From Deltaproteobacteria bacterium (lineage in GTDB: Bacteria; Desulfobacterota; Binatia; UTPRO1), in NCBI GenBank assembly GCA_016200545.1, contig JACQEO010000014.1, positions 84,472 through 148,471 of the forward strand: 64,000 bases of DNA, read 5' to 3'. Position numbers and translations under genes: made by a program. Below the pieces are notes generated by a model, which had not been told where the DNA came from, ran no database searches, and saw nothing but the letters and a program-made list of their open reading frames with translations. This document shows, piece by piece, positions 35,030 to 44,650 of the stretch; the first letter of the stretch is position 1; each line of letters starts with the position of its first letter.

Positions 35030-37489
35030 TCAGGCGGCGGCGCGCGAGACGGCCGGGCATTCGAGTCGGACGATCGTCCCCTTCCCGGGCGCCGACGTCA
35101 GCTCGAAGCGCCCGCCGAGCGCGAGCGCGCGCTCGCGCATGCTGACGAGCCCGAGCGCCTGCGCGCGCCCGCTATCAGAAGGATTGAAGCCGCGACCGTC
35201 GTCGCGCACGAGCAGCTCGAGCTGCCCGTCGCGCACCGCGAGCGTGACGACGATCGTGCCCGCGGCGGCGTGGCGTACCGCGTTCCCCAGCGCCTCCTGC
35301 GCGATGCGATAGACGGCGACCTCGAGCTCTTCCTCGAGACGGGGAATCGCGCTCGCGAACTCGGCGCTGACGCGCGTCGTGGGCGACGCCATGCCATCCA
35401 CGAGCGAGCGTAGCGAGCCCTCGAGGCCGAGGTCGCGGAGCAGCATCGGGCGCATGTCGCGCGCGAGCATGCGCAGGTGCTCGACGAGCTCGTGCAGGTA
35501 CCGCACGACGCGATCGAGCTCGGACTTGGCGGCCTCCGGCAGCGGCGTCATGCGCCGCCGCAGCGATTCGACGAGGATGGCGATACCGATCAGCTCCTGA
35601 CACACGTTATCGTGGAGGTCGAAGCCGAGCCGCTTGCGCTCGTCCTCGCGGATCCGCGCTTGGCGCCGCGCAAGGAGGCGGAGCCGCTCCTCGCCGCGGC
35701 GGAGCTCCTCGAGCGACGCGCGCAGCGCCTCCTCGGCAGCGCGGCGCTCGGTGACGTCGCGCCCGACGGCCTGGACTTCGATCGTTTGTCCGCGTGCGTC
35801 CTTGATGACGCAACCTTCCCAGGCGATCCAACGCCAGCCCGCCGCGGTGCGCTGCCGGTTTTCGATGGCGCCGCGATGCGGCGGCTGCTCGGCTGCAGCG
35901 ATCACCGCCAGCGTCGCGGCAACGTCGTCGGGGTGCAGGAACTCCACGAAACGGCGCCCGACGAGCTGCTCGCAACTCCGGCCGTAGGTGCGACAGTAGG
36001 CGTCGTTTACGAAGGTGAAGCGGCCGTCCGGGTCGATGCGCGAAACCAGGTCGTGCTGCGACTGGACGAGACCACGGTAGCGCTCCTCGCTGTTGCGTAG
36101 TGCCAGCTCGGCGACGTGGCGCTCGGTGACGTCGCGGCCGACGCTCTGGTACTCGTTCGTCGTGCCGTCGGCGTCCTTGATCACGGAGCCTTCCCACGCA
36201 ATCCACCGCTCGCCCTCCGCGGTCCGCACGCGGACGTCGGCTCGCATGCGGTACGGCGGCACCTCGAGCAGCGGCATCGCCTCGACGAGGACCGGCAGAT
36301 CGTCGGGCTCGACGAAGGGCAGCCACGAGTGGCCGAGAAGCTCCGCGCGCGAGCGCCCGAGCTTCGCGCAGTACGCGTCGTTCACGAAGGTGAGGTGGAG
36401 GGCGGGGTCGAAGCGCACGATGAGATCGTGCTGCGACTCGACGAGCCCGCGGTAGCGGCGCTCGCTCTCGCGCAGTGCCTCCTCGGCCTGCTTGCGCGCG
36501 GTGACGTCGCGGCCGATGCCGCGCACGCCGACCACGCGGCCGTCGCCACCTTCGATTCCCGACGGCAGCACCTCCATCCAGCGCACGCCCGCCGCCGTGC
36601 GGGTCGCGAACGTGAGGAGCGGCATGCTCCCACGGGCGGCGATCGTCGTGAACGTGGTGTCGAGGTCGGGGTTGTCGGGATGCGGCGCGAGGAACTCGGC
36701 GAAGAAGCGGCCGACGAGGGCGTTCACCGGTTCGCCGATGAACACCGCGAGCGGCGCGTTCACGTAGGTGATGCGGCCGGCGAGATCGCCGGTGTAGATG
36801 AAGTCGCGGACGTTCTCGGCGAGATTCCGGTAGGCGTCGCGCGAATCCTCGAGCTCGCGCCGTCGCTCGGCCTCGCTGGCGCGATGGCGAACCGCGTTCG
36901 CGAACACGCGGGCCGATCCTTCGGCGATCGCGAGCGAGACGGCGGCGCCGATGAGGACGGCGGTGATGAACTCCGGCGCCGGCACGACCCGGTCGCTGAA
37001 GGGCAACGCCGCCGCCGCGAGCACCAGCGTCGCGGCGAGCACGACGAGCTCGGCGCGCCAACCCCACGCGAAGAGCAACGCGGCGGAGAGAAAGAGCGTC
37101 AGCAGGACGAACGCCAGCACTTCGGCGCCGCCGTGGGAGAAGACAAAGAGCAGCGTCGACGACGCGCCGAGACCGACGCACGTGATCACGAGCGTCGCGC
37201 GCACGCCGGCGTCCGTCGGGTCGCGGCGCGCGCGCGCACCGGCGGCAACGAGCAACAGCAGCTGACCCGCGACGGTGACGAGCCCCGGCAGCAGCGCCGT
37301 CGGCGACCGCCTGCAGAGCACCATCACCCACGCGACACTGGTCGAGAGCCAGCTGGTCGCGAAGAGCGGCAGCCGATGCAGCATGAGATACCGGCGCGCG
37401 CGCGCGAGGGGTGTCGTGGCGGTCGCCGAGAGGTCCCTCGACTCGCCGTGTGGATTGGGGAGGTTCACGACGGCATCCGGGGAGGTCAA
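35030..37489 (-). CDS. Membrane-bound multi-PAS histidine kinase (HisKA_3/NarL type)
   Basis: 819 residues. Residues ~45-190 hold about six hydrophobic segments. Three PAS domains follow (~215-335, ~340-460 and ~465-590), with repeated FVNDAYC and GRDVTERKQAEEAL junctions. The kinase core is of the HisKA_3 type (RLGFDLHDNVCQELIGIAI, phospho-acceptor His) with an ATPase domain (VRDDGRGFNP, LGLVSMRERA). The usual partner is a NarL-type response regulator, which is not present in this window. The start ATG is preceded by a gap divergent to the enoyl-CoA hydratase gene. Confidence 0.92.
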   Translation of the reverse strand: MTSPDAVVNLPNPHGESRDLSATATTPLARARRYLMLHRLPLFATSWLSTSVAWVMVLCRRSPTALLPGLVTVAGQLLLLVAAGARARRDPTDAGVRATLVITCVGLGASSTLLFVFSHGGAEVLAFVLLTLFLSAALLFAWGWRAELVVLAATLVLAAAALPFSDRVVPAPEFITAVLIGAAVSLAIAEGSARVFANAVRHRASEAERRRELEDSRDAYRNLAENVRDFIYTGDLAGRITYVNAPLAVFIGEPVNALVGRFFAEFLAPHPDNPDLDTTFTTIAARGSMPLLTFATRTAAGVRWMEVLPSGIEGGDGRVVGVRGIGRDVTARKQAEEALRESERRYRGLVESQHDLIVRFDPALHLTFVNDAYCAKLGRSRAELLGHSWLPFVEPDDLPVLVEAMPLLEVPPYRMRADVRVRTAEGERWIAWEGSVIKDADGTTNEYQSVGRDVTERHVAELALRNSEERYRGLVQSQHDLVSRIDPDGRFTFVNDAYCRTYGRSCEQLVGRRFVEFLHPDDVAATLAVIAAAEQPPHRGAIENRQRTAAGWRWIAWEGCVIKDARGQTIEVQAVGRDVTERRAAEEALRASLEELRRGEERLRLLARRQARIREDERKRLGFDLHDNVCQELIGIAILVESLRRRMTPLPEAAKSELDRVVRYLHELVEHLRMLARDMRPMLLRDLGLEGSLRSLVDGMASPTTRVSAEFASAIPRLEEELEVAVYRIAQEALGNAVRHAAAGTIVVTLAVRDGQLELLVRDDGRGFNPSDSGRAQALGLVSMRERALALGGRFELTSAPGKGTIVRLECPAVSRAAA

Positions 37490-37575
37490 GCTAGCCGAGC
37501 GTGCGTCGATGTCAACCGCGATTGCATCGCCACGGCGGCCGACGTTATGACGATTCGCGAACCCGAGGAGGGCCG

Positions 37576-38406
37576 ATGCCGTACGAGCAGATCATCTACG
37601 AAGTGCAGAACGCGATCGCGACCATCACGCTCAATCGCCCGGCGCGTCTGAACGCGTGGACGCCGCACATGGGACGCGAGCTCTACGCCGCGTTTCAGAC
37701 CGCCGGGCGCGACGACGCAGTGCGCGTGATCGTCGTCACCGGCGCCGGCCGCGGCTTCTGCGCCGGCGCCGACATGGACAATCTGCGCGGCATCCAGAGC
37801 GGCACCGCCGGCGACGCGCCATCGGAACCCGCGGAGCACGTGGCGAACGGCGAAATCCTCGCCACGCATCCGGCGCTCGCGACCGCCTACGCCTACCCGC
37901 TCCGTGTGTCGAAGCCGGTCATCGGCGCGATCAACGGTGCGGTCGCCGGTCTCGGCTTCACCTACATGCTCTACTACGATCTGCGCATCGCCTCCGATCG
38001 GGCGCGCTTCGGCACCGCCTTCGCGCGCCGCGGGCTCGTCGCCGAGCACGGCAGCTCGTGGATGCTGCCGCGCCTCGTCGGCATGGCGAACGCCTGCGAT
38101 CTCTTCTTCTCGGGCCGCATGATCGGCGCCGAGGAGGCGCTGGCGATGGGCCTGGTGAATCGCGTCGTGCCGCATGACGAGCTGCTGAGCACGGTGTACG
38201 ACGCCGCGACCGAGCTCGCCACGCTGAGCTCGCCGCGCTCGATCGCGGTGATGAAGCGGATGCTCTACGGCCATCAATTCACCGACCTCGCGACCGCGAC
38301 GGCGGAGGCCGACGCGGAGATGGTGGCGAGCTTCCCGACCGCGGACTTTCGCGAAGGCGTCGCGTCGTTCCTCGAGAAACGGCCCCCCCGCTTCACGGGC
38401 CGCTGA
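37576..38406 (+). CDS. Enoyl-CoA hydratase/isomerase family protein
   Basis: 276 residues from an ATG with GAGGAGGG upstream. Crotonase features: NRPARLNAW, oxyanion-hole FCAGADMDNLR, second oxyanion block NGAVAGLGFTYMLYYDLRIAS and the catalytic-Glu region RRGLVAEHGSSWMLPRLVG. It hydrates trans-2-enoyl-CoA or acts on a related CoA ester in the cytoplasm. Substrate chain length is not readable. No beta-oxidation partners are adjacent; the acyl-CoA ligase at 2437 is the only other CoA enzyme here. Confidence 0.9.
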   Translation: MPYEQIIYEVQNAIATITLNRPARLNAWTPHMGRELYAAFQTAGRDDAVRVIVVTGAGRGFCAGADMDNLRGIQSGTAGDAPSEPAEHVANGEILATHPALATAYAYPLRVSKPVIGAINGAVAGLGFTYMLYYDLRIASDRARFGTAFARRGLVAEHGSSWMLPRLVGMANACDLFFSGRMIGAEEALAMGLVNRVVPHDELLSTVYDAATELATLSSPRSIAVMKRMLYGHQFTDLATATAEADAEMVASFPTADFREGVASFLEKRPPRFTGR

Positions 38407-38430
38407 ACCCACTGCGGCAACCGCGGGGTG

Positions 38431-38449
38431 GCGCGGGGATGCCCCGCGC
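38431..38449 (+). terminator. GC-rich hairpin after the enoyl-CoA hydratase gene
   Basis: GCGCGGGG and CCCCGCGC pair perfectly (8 bp) around an ATG triloop, 25 bp after the hydratase stop. It lacks a T tract, so it is at best a factor-dependent or weak terminator. It could also be a degenerate relative of the TTCAC-loop repeats, because CCATCG follows, as in their tails. Confidence 0.4.
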
Positions 38450-38606
38450 GCCATCGTGATGTCGCTTTTGCACATTGGGTGTTCGGAGGACGTGATCCCC
38501 GCGGGGGAGTGACACGCTCGACGTCGAGAATTCCAGCCTTTGGCGCGCCCGCCCGCCGGTGCGTCGCCGTGCACGGCTGGCGTCATCCTTGCATGCGATC
38601 TCGCGT

Positions 38607-39032
38607 ATGCACTTCGGAGCAGCCATCCGTGACGTTCTGAGCGCGAGTTGCCGCACCGACCTCCGCCATGCGAAGGCGCATACCGTCCTCCCCGAGCTGC
38701 ATTCGCCGCAGACGCGGCGCCTCCTCGCCGCCAACCTCGAGCTCGCGTTCGGCGTCACCGTACCCGACGAGGAGCTCGAGCACTTCACGACCGTCCGCGA
38801 CGTCTTGCAATGCGTGCGGTTGCGACGCTGGGCGAAACGCGTCGAGTCCGACGCGCAGGCTCCACCGACGGACACCGCCGCGGCGGCCGCCGCGATGACG
38901 CCCGCGATCGTCGCCGCGCGCAGGGTGGATTCGCGTCAGGAGGTGTTCCGCTTCACGCGTCGGAGTGCCGCCGCGCCTACCGCGCCGCTCTTCGATCGAC
39001 CGCCGGCGACGCCCGGCCTGAAGCGTCTCTGA
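38607..39032 (+). CDS. Acyl-carrier-protein-like protein lacking the DSL motif
   Basis: 141 residues. Residues ~20-78 follow the ACP helix pattern: PELHSPQTRRLLAANLELAF, then VTVPDEELEHFTTVRDVLQC. That is the region where ACPs have DSL (phosphopantetheine serine), a long recognition helix, IPDE and the TV-D motif. Here the DSL is HSP, so a serine is present but not the normal context. The last ~60 residues are an Ala/Arg-rich tail. It may be an ACP that no longer carries the prosthetic group, or a regulatory scaffold. It precedes the histidine kinase by 27 bp on the same strand. Confidence 0.6.
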   Translation: MHFGAAIRDVLSASCRTDLRHAKAHTVLPELHSPQTRRLLAANLELAFGVTVPDEELEHFTTVRDVLQCVRLRRWAKRVESDAQAPPTDTAAAAAAMTPAIVAARRVDSRQEVFRFTRRSAAAPTAPLFDRPPATPGLKRL

Positions 39033-39059
39033 GGTCGCGCGAGCGCCCTCCCCTCCCAC

Positions 39060-40502
39060 GTGTCGCCCCGCGACTTCGACGATCGGCCCGCGCTCGCCCT
39101 GCGCTATGAGAACGAAGCGCGCACCCTCCTCGCCAACCGACTGCGCGTTTGTTGCTGGCTGGCGATGACGCTCGTCCCCCTCTTCATCGCGCTCGACGCC
39201 GTCCTGCATCCGCAGCTGCTACGCGTCTTCATGATGATTCGGGTGACGATGCTCGCCTGTACCGCGCTCGTCCTCTTGGCGTTGCGAACTCGCGTCGGCG
39301 CGCGGTACGCGGCGCCGCTCAGTCTCTGCACGTTCCTGCAGACCGGATTCGGGATCGTCCTCATGACGAGCTTCAACGGCGGCGGCTCGAGCCCGTACTA
39401 CGCGGGCGTGAATCTGGTGATGCTGGCGGGCGCCGTCCTGATGCCGTGGGAACTCTCGATCTCGGTCGCGTGCTGCGTGACCCTCGTCGCGGCCTACGCG
39501 CTCAGCTGTCTCGCCTGGGCAGGCGTGCCCGATGCGCGCGTCTTCGTCGGTAATCTCTTCTTCCTCTTCTCGACCGCAATCATCACCGCGGCGAGCCATC
39601 ACGTCGGTGCCGAGGCGCGCCGGCGGGAGTTTTTGCAACGGGTCGCGATCGAGGAGGCGGGACGCCACCGCGACCAATTCCTCGCCAACGTCACCCACGA
39701 GCTGCGGACGCCGCTCGCCGCCATTCTCGGCTTCTGCGAGATGATGGCCGACTACATGACGGAGGCGACCGACGTGCAGCGCGGCTGGCTCGCGCGCATC
39801 CGCGAGAACGCCTTCACGCTCTACCGGTTGATCGTACAGGTCCTCGACTTCTCGAAGATCGAGGCCGGCTCGATGGATCTCGCCCACGAGCGCGTCCGTC
39901 TCGACACGATCGTCGCCAAGGTCGCGGACGACATGCGCGCCATCGCGGGCCCGGACGGCGCCGAGGTCACCCTGGAGCTCGACGTCGAGGCGCCGGTCGT
40001 GATCGGTGACGCGGGACGCATCGAGGAGATCGTCAGCAATCTCGGCTCCAACGCGCTCAAGTTCTCCGGCGGCCGGCCGGTCGTGCTGCGCGTCGCGACC
40101 GGCGCGATCGACGACAAGCCGGGATGGGATCGCATCGTACCCGCGCCCGCACCCGACACGGCTGCGCGGACCTACGTGCAGGTGGCGGTGATCGATCGCG
40201 GCGAGGGCATTCGGCGCGAGGACCTCCGCCGCCTCTTCGTCGCCTTCCAGCAGCTCGACGGCACGCCCACCCGCCGCCACGGCGGCACCGGCCTCGGGCT
40301 CGCGATCAGCGCCCGCCTCGCGGCCGCCATGCACGCGCACATCGCCGTCCGCAGCACCCCCGGCGTCGGCTCGACCTTCGCGCTGCTCGCTCCCGTCGCG
40401 CAGCCGATCGCGGCCGGGTCGGATACCGGGGGCTCCCACGTCGGTGACGCGGGCGCCGTCGCCGATCAGCCGGCCTTCGCGGTACTCGTCGCCGAGCGCT
40501 GA
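39060..40502 (+). CDS. Membrane-bound histidine kinase (HisKA type)
   Basis: 480 residues from a GTG. Residues ~25-180 contain five or six membrane helices. The dimerisation/phospho-acceptor motif is FLANVTHELRTPL (His213), followed by the N box NLGSNALKFS, G1 DRGEGI and G2 GGTGLGLAIS. It is a hybrid-free orphan sensor; no response regulator is adjacent. Its 3' end overlaps the convergent secreted-protein gene by 37 bp. Confidence 0.9.
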   Translation: MSPRDFDDRPALALRYENEARTLLANRLRVCCWLAMTLVPLFIALDAVLHPQLLRVFMMIRVTMLACTALVLLALRTRVGARYAAPLSLCTFLQTGFGIVLMTSFNGGGSSPYYAGVNLVMLAGAVLMPWELSISVACCVTLVAAYALSCLAWAGVPDARVFVGNLFFLFSTAIITAASHHVGAEARRREFLQRVAIEEAGRHRDQFLANVTHELRTPLAAILGFCEMMADYMTEATDVQRGWLARIRENAFTLYRLIVQVLDFSKIEAGSMDLAHERVRLDTIVAKVADDMRAIAGPDGAEVTLELDVEAPVVIGDAGRIEEIVSNLGSNALKFSGGRPVVLRVATGAIDDKPGWDRIVPAPAPDTAARTYVQVAVIDRGEGIRREDLRRLFVAFQQLDGTPTRRHGGTGLGLAISARLAAAMHAHIAVRSTPGVGSTFALLAPVAQPIAAGSDTGGSHVGDAGAVADQPAFAVLVAER

Positions 40503-41254
40503 GGAATCATGCGCAGCTCGGGACCGCCGTACCCGAGCGTCCCCTCGAATGCGAAGAACTCGGGCGGGCTCTCGCGCGTGAACCAGAAGTAGTGCGTAGG
40601 GATGAGGCTCGCGAAGACCAGGTTCTGCACCGGGCCGAGGTCGGCCTTCAGCCGGACCTTGGTGGTCGGCTCGCTGACGTTGCCGACCTTGAAGTTTTCC
40701 TGATCGACGACGTCGGCGCGGAGCGTGTAGACGCGCGGATCGGGCCGGAAGACGATCGTCTGCAGGGAGGCGGCACCGAGCGCCGCGTCCGGCACGTCGG
40801 CCAGCACGACCCCGAGCATCGGGCCGATGTAGGTGTCGGGCGTGAGCGCCAGGGTGCACTCGCCGCGCTGCCCGTCGCGCAGCCACGAGACCTTGCCGGT
40901 CGCGAAGTCCACCCGCTGCTCCGCGATCACCTTGCTCCCGAGGCGGCCGATCTTGTGAAACTCCTTGGCGCGGTATCCGGCGCTCAAGTCCATCTCGGCG
41001 TGCTCGTCCCATTGCTCGCCGTTCGCGAAATGCGTCACCACAGTGAGCGCGAGGAGGTCGTGCTCGACCACCGCTTCGAACCGCTGCTCGCCGAGAGGCG
41101 TCCCGTCGGCCAGTGTCCGCAGGACGTGCACCTCCTCGTGGGGGCTGCGCATGTCATGGATCGACGCCGGTACCGGAAATACGTCGGCGCGGGCGACCGA
41201 GACCGCGAGCAGCACCGCGAGCGTTGCCAGGACAGCGTACGAACCCCGGTTCAT
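40466..41254 (-). CDS. Secreted protein of unknown function
   Basis: 262 residues from the ATG at 41254, which has GAGAGGAG upstream. A signal peptide (residues ~1-23, ending ARA) precedes a beta-rich mature domain of about 240 residues with GEQRFEAVVEHDLLALTVVTHF and FWFTRESPPEFFAFEGTLGYGG. No cysteines suited to catalysis and no known motifs were seen. The open frame extends upstream to 41401, but that part is not coding-like. It could be periplasmic. Confidence 0.75.
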   Translation of the reverse strand: MNRGSYAVLATLAVLLAVSVARADVFPVPASIHDMRSPHEEVHVLRTLADGTPLGEQRFEAVVEHDLLALTVVTHFANGEQWDEHAEMDLSAGYRAKEFHKIGRLGSKVIAEQRVDFATGKVSWLRDGQRGECTLALTPDTYIGPMLGVVLADVPDAALGAASLQTIVFRPDPRVYTLRADVVDQENFKVGNVSEPTTKVRLKADLGPVQNLVFASLIPTHYFWFTRESPPEFFAFEGTLGYGGPELRMIPQRSATSTAKAG

Positions 41255-41444
41255 GACCCCACTCCTCTCTGCTCCATCCTGGCGCGCGCGACGCGTGACC
41301 CTCGGCCCTCGTAGCCGACAACCTGTGCATCGTATCATCACGGCAACGGCGGCCGCCACCCACGGGGCGATGGAAATTCGGCCCCCCACACCCTCCAACA
41401 CCGCGAAATCATGACCCCCGCTCGGCGCTGCACCGAGACCGTGC

Positions 41445-43439
41445 TCAATCGATCGCTTCGTCGACGAGCGCGACCGGCTCGAGGAGGTCCGCGTCGAGAC
41501 CCTCCACGAAGCGCGACGGCTTGGCGAGGACCAGGCCGAGCCCGCGGTCGTAAACCTCGATCGGGTACGTGAGGTAGAGCCGGTCCTTCGCCCGCGTCAC
41601 CGCAACGTACATCAAGCGGCGTTCCTCCTCGATGTCGGCGTCGTCTTGGACGCCGTACATCGATGGGAAGCGACCGTCGGCCGCCCACAGGACGAACACC
41701 GCGTGCCACTCGAGACCCTTCGCCGAGTGGATGGTCGACAACGTGACCATGCCTTCGTCCTCGCCGTCGCCCGCGAGGACGCCGGCGACGCTGTCCGTGG
41801 GCGGCTCGAGCGCCATGTCCGCGAGGAGCGACGTCGTGCTGCGGTAGCGCTCGGCGATCACCGCGAACTGCTCGAGGTCGCGCTCGCGCTTCGGATAGTC
41901 CTCGGGGTGGAGCCGGCGCAGCACCGGTCCGTAGTACGCGAGGATGTGCCCCAGCCGCTCGCCAGGCGTCGCAGCGGCCGCCACATCGACCAGGAGCTGC
42001 GCGAGGCGTTGCACCTCGCCCGCGGTCCTGCCTCGCCCGGGCGCGGCGGCGAGCGCTTCCCACGGCCGCGGCACGCCGCCGATGCGCGCCAGCAGATCCT
42101 GGCTGCTCTTCGGGCCGACGCCCTCGAGGAGGAGCAGGATGCGGTGCCACGAGACCGCATCCTCCGGATTCTCGACCACGCGCAGATGCGCCAGCACGTC
42201 CTTCACGTGCGCGCTCTCGACGAAGCGAAACCCGCCGCGCTTCACGAAGGGAATGTTGCGTCGGCTGAGCGCGATCTCGAGGTCGAAGGAATGGAAGCTC
42301 GAGCGAAAGAGGACCGCGATCTCGCCGAGGGGCACGCCCTCCTCGCGCAGCTCGAGGATGCGCTGCGCCACGAAGTGCGACTGCTCCGGCTCGTCCCGCG
42401 CCTGCACCAACGCCGGGCGCTCGCCGTCGCCACGCACCGTGAACAGGTTCTTCGTGTACTTCTCGGGGGCGCGGTTGATGATCGCGTTCGCGAGGTCGAG
42501 GATCGGCTGCGTGGAGCGATAGTTCTGGTCGAGCGTGATGACGCGCGTCCCCGGAAACTGCTGCGGGAACTCCATGATGTTGCGGACGTCGGCGCCGCGA
42601 AACGCGTAGATCGACTGTGCGTCGTCGCCGACGACCATGACGTTGTCGTGCGCGCTCGCGAGGCGGCGCACGATGTCCGCCTGGAGGACGTTCGTGTCCT
42701 GATATTCGTCGACCATGAGGTAGCGATACTGCCGCCCGAGGTAGGTCGCGAGCGCCGGCTCGGCGAGCGCGTCGCGCAGCTTCACCAGGAGGTCGTCGTA
42801 GTCGACGAGCTGCCGGCGCGCCTTGAACTCGACGTAGCGTGCGTGCAGCTGGACGATGGCGTCGAGTTGGTCGTAGAGATGCGGATATTCCTCGGCGAGC
42901 AGATGCGCGAGCGTCGCTTGCCGGTTCACCGCCATGCTGTACAGCGCCGTCACCGCCTGCTTGCGGGGAAAGCGCTTCTCCTTGCGGTCGAGGCCGAGCT
43001 CGCTGCGGAGCAGGTTGATTACGTCCTCGCTGTCGCTGCGGTCGAGGATGGTGAACCCCGAAGAGAGCCCGACGGTCTGACCGTGGCGGCGCAACGTCAG
43101 GTGCGCGAACGAATGGAACGTACCGCCGGCGACCTGCGCGCAGCTCCCGCCGACGAGCGCGCTGGCACGCCGCAGCATCTCCTCGGCGGCCTTGCGCGTG
43201 AACGTCAAGAGCAGGATCGCGCCCGGCGGCACGCCCGACTCGACGAGACGCGCGACGCGGTAGACGAGCGTCCGCGTCTTCCCGCTGCCGGCGCCCGCCA
43301 CCACGAGGATCGGCCCGTCGAGGGTCGTCGCCGCCTCGAGCTGTCGCGGGTTCAGCTCCTCGGCGTAGGCGATGCGGAACTGCGCCCCTTCGCGCCGCGG
43401 ATCGGCACGGAGCGTGTAGCGTCTCACGACGTCGTGCAC
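41445..43439 (-). CDS. UvrD/PcrA-type superfamily 1 DNA helicase
   Basis: About 664 residues from a GTG at 43439; the frame continues to a TTG at 43520 but the extra residues look atypical. Motif I AGAGSGKTRTL, Ia LLLTFTRKAAEEM, II YLMVDEYQDTN, III VVGDDAQSIYAFRGAD, IV DQNYRSTQPI, V STIHSAKGLEWHAVFV and VI EEERRLMYVAVTRAKDRLYL are all intact. It unwinds DNA 3' to 5' in repair or replication restart. The length is slightly below UvrD and PcrA because the C-terminal tail is short. Confidence 0.93.
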   Translation of the reverse strand: MHDVVRRYTLRADPRREGAQFRIAYAEELNPRQLEAATTLDGPILVVAGAGSGKTRTLVYRVARLVESGVPPGAILLLTFTRKAAEEMLRRASALVGGSCAQVAGGTFHSFAHLTLRRHGQTVGLSSGFTILDRSDSEDVINLLRSELGLDRKEKRFPRKQAVTALYSMAVNRQATLAHLLAEEYPHLYDQLDAIVQLHARYVEFKARRQLVDYDDLLVKLRDALAEPALATYLGRQYRYLMVDEYQDTNVLQADIVRRLASAHDNVMVVGDDAQSIYAFRGADVRNIMEFPQQFPGTRVITLDQNYRSTQPILDLANAIINRAPEKYTKNLFTVRGDGERPALVQARDEPEQSHFVAQRILELREEGVPLGEIAVLFRSSFHSFDLEIALSRRNIPFVKRGGFRFVESAHVKDVLAHLRVVENPEDAVSWHRILLLLEGVGPKSSQDLLARIGGVPRPWEALAAAPGRGRTAGEVQRLAQLLVDVAAAATPGERLGHILAYYGPVLRRLHPEDYPKRERDLEQFAVIAERYRSTTSLLADMALEPPTDSVAGVLAGDGEDEGMVTLSTIHSAKGLEWHAVFVLWAADGRFPSMYGVQDDADIEEERRLMYVAVTRAKDRLYLTYPIEVYDRGLGLVLAKPSRFVEGLDADLLEPVALVDEAID

Positions 43440-43583
43440 GGTAGGTGCTCGCTGCACGGATTGCAACGCGCCCCGCCGCTCCCGGCGCCGGCCGACCCGC
43501 GCCGCTTGCCGAGCGGGCAAGTGGCGTCGATAATGGCCCGAGCGTAGCGGATCATTCGTGACGCGGACTCGAGCTCAGAATCC

Positions 43584-44300
43584 ATGGCGCACTACTGGAT
43601 CGGCACGTCGGGATACAACTATCAGGAATGGAAGGGATCATTTTATCCGGAGGATATCGTCGACAAGCGGATGTTGCCGTTCTACGCACAGCAGTTCACG
43701 ACCGTCGAGATCAACTACACCTTCTACCGCATGCCGACGGTGCGCATCCTCGCGAACTGGGCGCGAGAGACGCCTGACGGCTTCCGTTTCTCGCTGAAAG
43801 CGCCGCGCCGGATCACCCACGACCAGCGCCTGCGCAGCATCGAGGACACGCTGGCGTCGTTTTGCGAGATCGCGGAGACGCTCGGACCGAAGCTCGGCCC
43901 GCTCCTCTTTCAGCTCCCGCCCTTCCTCAAGAAGGACGTCGAGCTGCTCGAAGTCTTCCTCCACGATCTCCCGACCGGACTCATGTCCACCATGGAGTTC
44001 CGGCATCCCTCGTGGCACGCCGACGACACCTACGAGGTTCTGCGGCGCTTCGGGGTCGCGCTCTGCATCGCCGACACCGACGAGCGCACAACGCCCTTCG
44101 AGGTGACCGCGGCCTTCGGCTACTTCCGCCTGCGTCGAGCGGCCTACGACGAGGAGACGCTCCGCGGCTGGGCCGAGCGGATCGGCGCCGCCGGCTGGCG
44201 GGAGGCGTTCGTGTACTTCAAGCACGAGGAACGCGGCACCGGGCCGCGTTTCGCCGCGCAGTTCAGGGCGCTGGTCGGCGCCGAAGGAGCGCCCGCATGA
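43584..44300 (+). CDS. DUF72 family protein (YecE-like)
   Basis: 238 residues. The family N-terminus YWIGTSGYNYQEWKGSFYPED is followed by FYAQQFTTVEINYTFYR, RFSLKAPRRITHDQRL, LGPLLFQLPPFLKKD and the closing EAFVYFKHEERGTGPRFAAQFR. DUF72 proteins form a TIM-barrel fold with unknown activity. Its stop overlaps the next ATG (ATGA), so translation of the DUF3467 protein is coupled. Confidence 0.9.
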   Translation: MAHYWIGTSGYNYQEWKGSFYPEDIVDKRMLPFYAQQFTTVEINYTFYRMPTVRILANWARETPDGFRFSLKAPRRITHDQRLRSIEDTLASFCEIAETLGPKLGPLLFQLPPFLKKDVELLEVFLHDLPTGLMSTMEFRHPSWHADDTYEVLRRFGVALCIADTDERTTPFEVTAAFGYFRLRRAAYDEETLRGWAERIGAAGWREAFVYFKHEERGTGPRFAAQFRALVGAEGAPA

Positions 44301-44629
44301 GCGACGACGAACGCGACGCAAACAACGCGCGTCCCCACGTCCACCAGCATCAGATGGCGATTCAGGCCGACGCCGCGACGAGCCTCGGGGTCTACGCCAA
44401 TCTCATGATGGTCAGCCACCGCAAGGAGGAGTTCGTTCTCGACTTCCTCTTCGTGCAGCCGCAGCAGGCGGCGCCGGGGCAGACGGTCGCCACCCTGCGC
44501 TCACGCATCGTGACGACGCCCGAGCACGCCAAGCGCATCGTGCGCGCGCTGCAGGAGAACATCCAGCGGTACGAGACCGCCTTCGGCGTGACCGCCGAGG
44601 CAACCGACCTGCCGCGCAACGTGCACTGA
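44297..44629 (+). CDS. DUF3467 family protein
   Basis: 110 residues. The core IQADAATSLGVYANLMMVSH, then EEFVLDFLFVQPQQ and RIVTTPEHAKRIVRALQENI match DUF3467, small proteins of unknown function. The N-terminus is His-rich (PHVHQHQMAI), which may bind metal. It is coupled to the DUF72 gene by a 4-bp overlap. Confidence 0.85.
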   Translation: MSDDERDANNARPHVHQHQMAIQADAATSLGVYANLMMVSHRKEEFVLDFLFVQPQQAAPGQTVATLRSRIVTTPEHAKRIVRALQENIQRYETAFGVTAEATDLPRNVH

Positions 44630-44650
44630 ACGCCGCGGCGCCTGGACGAC

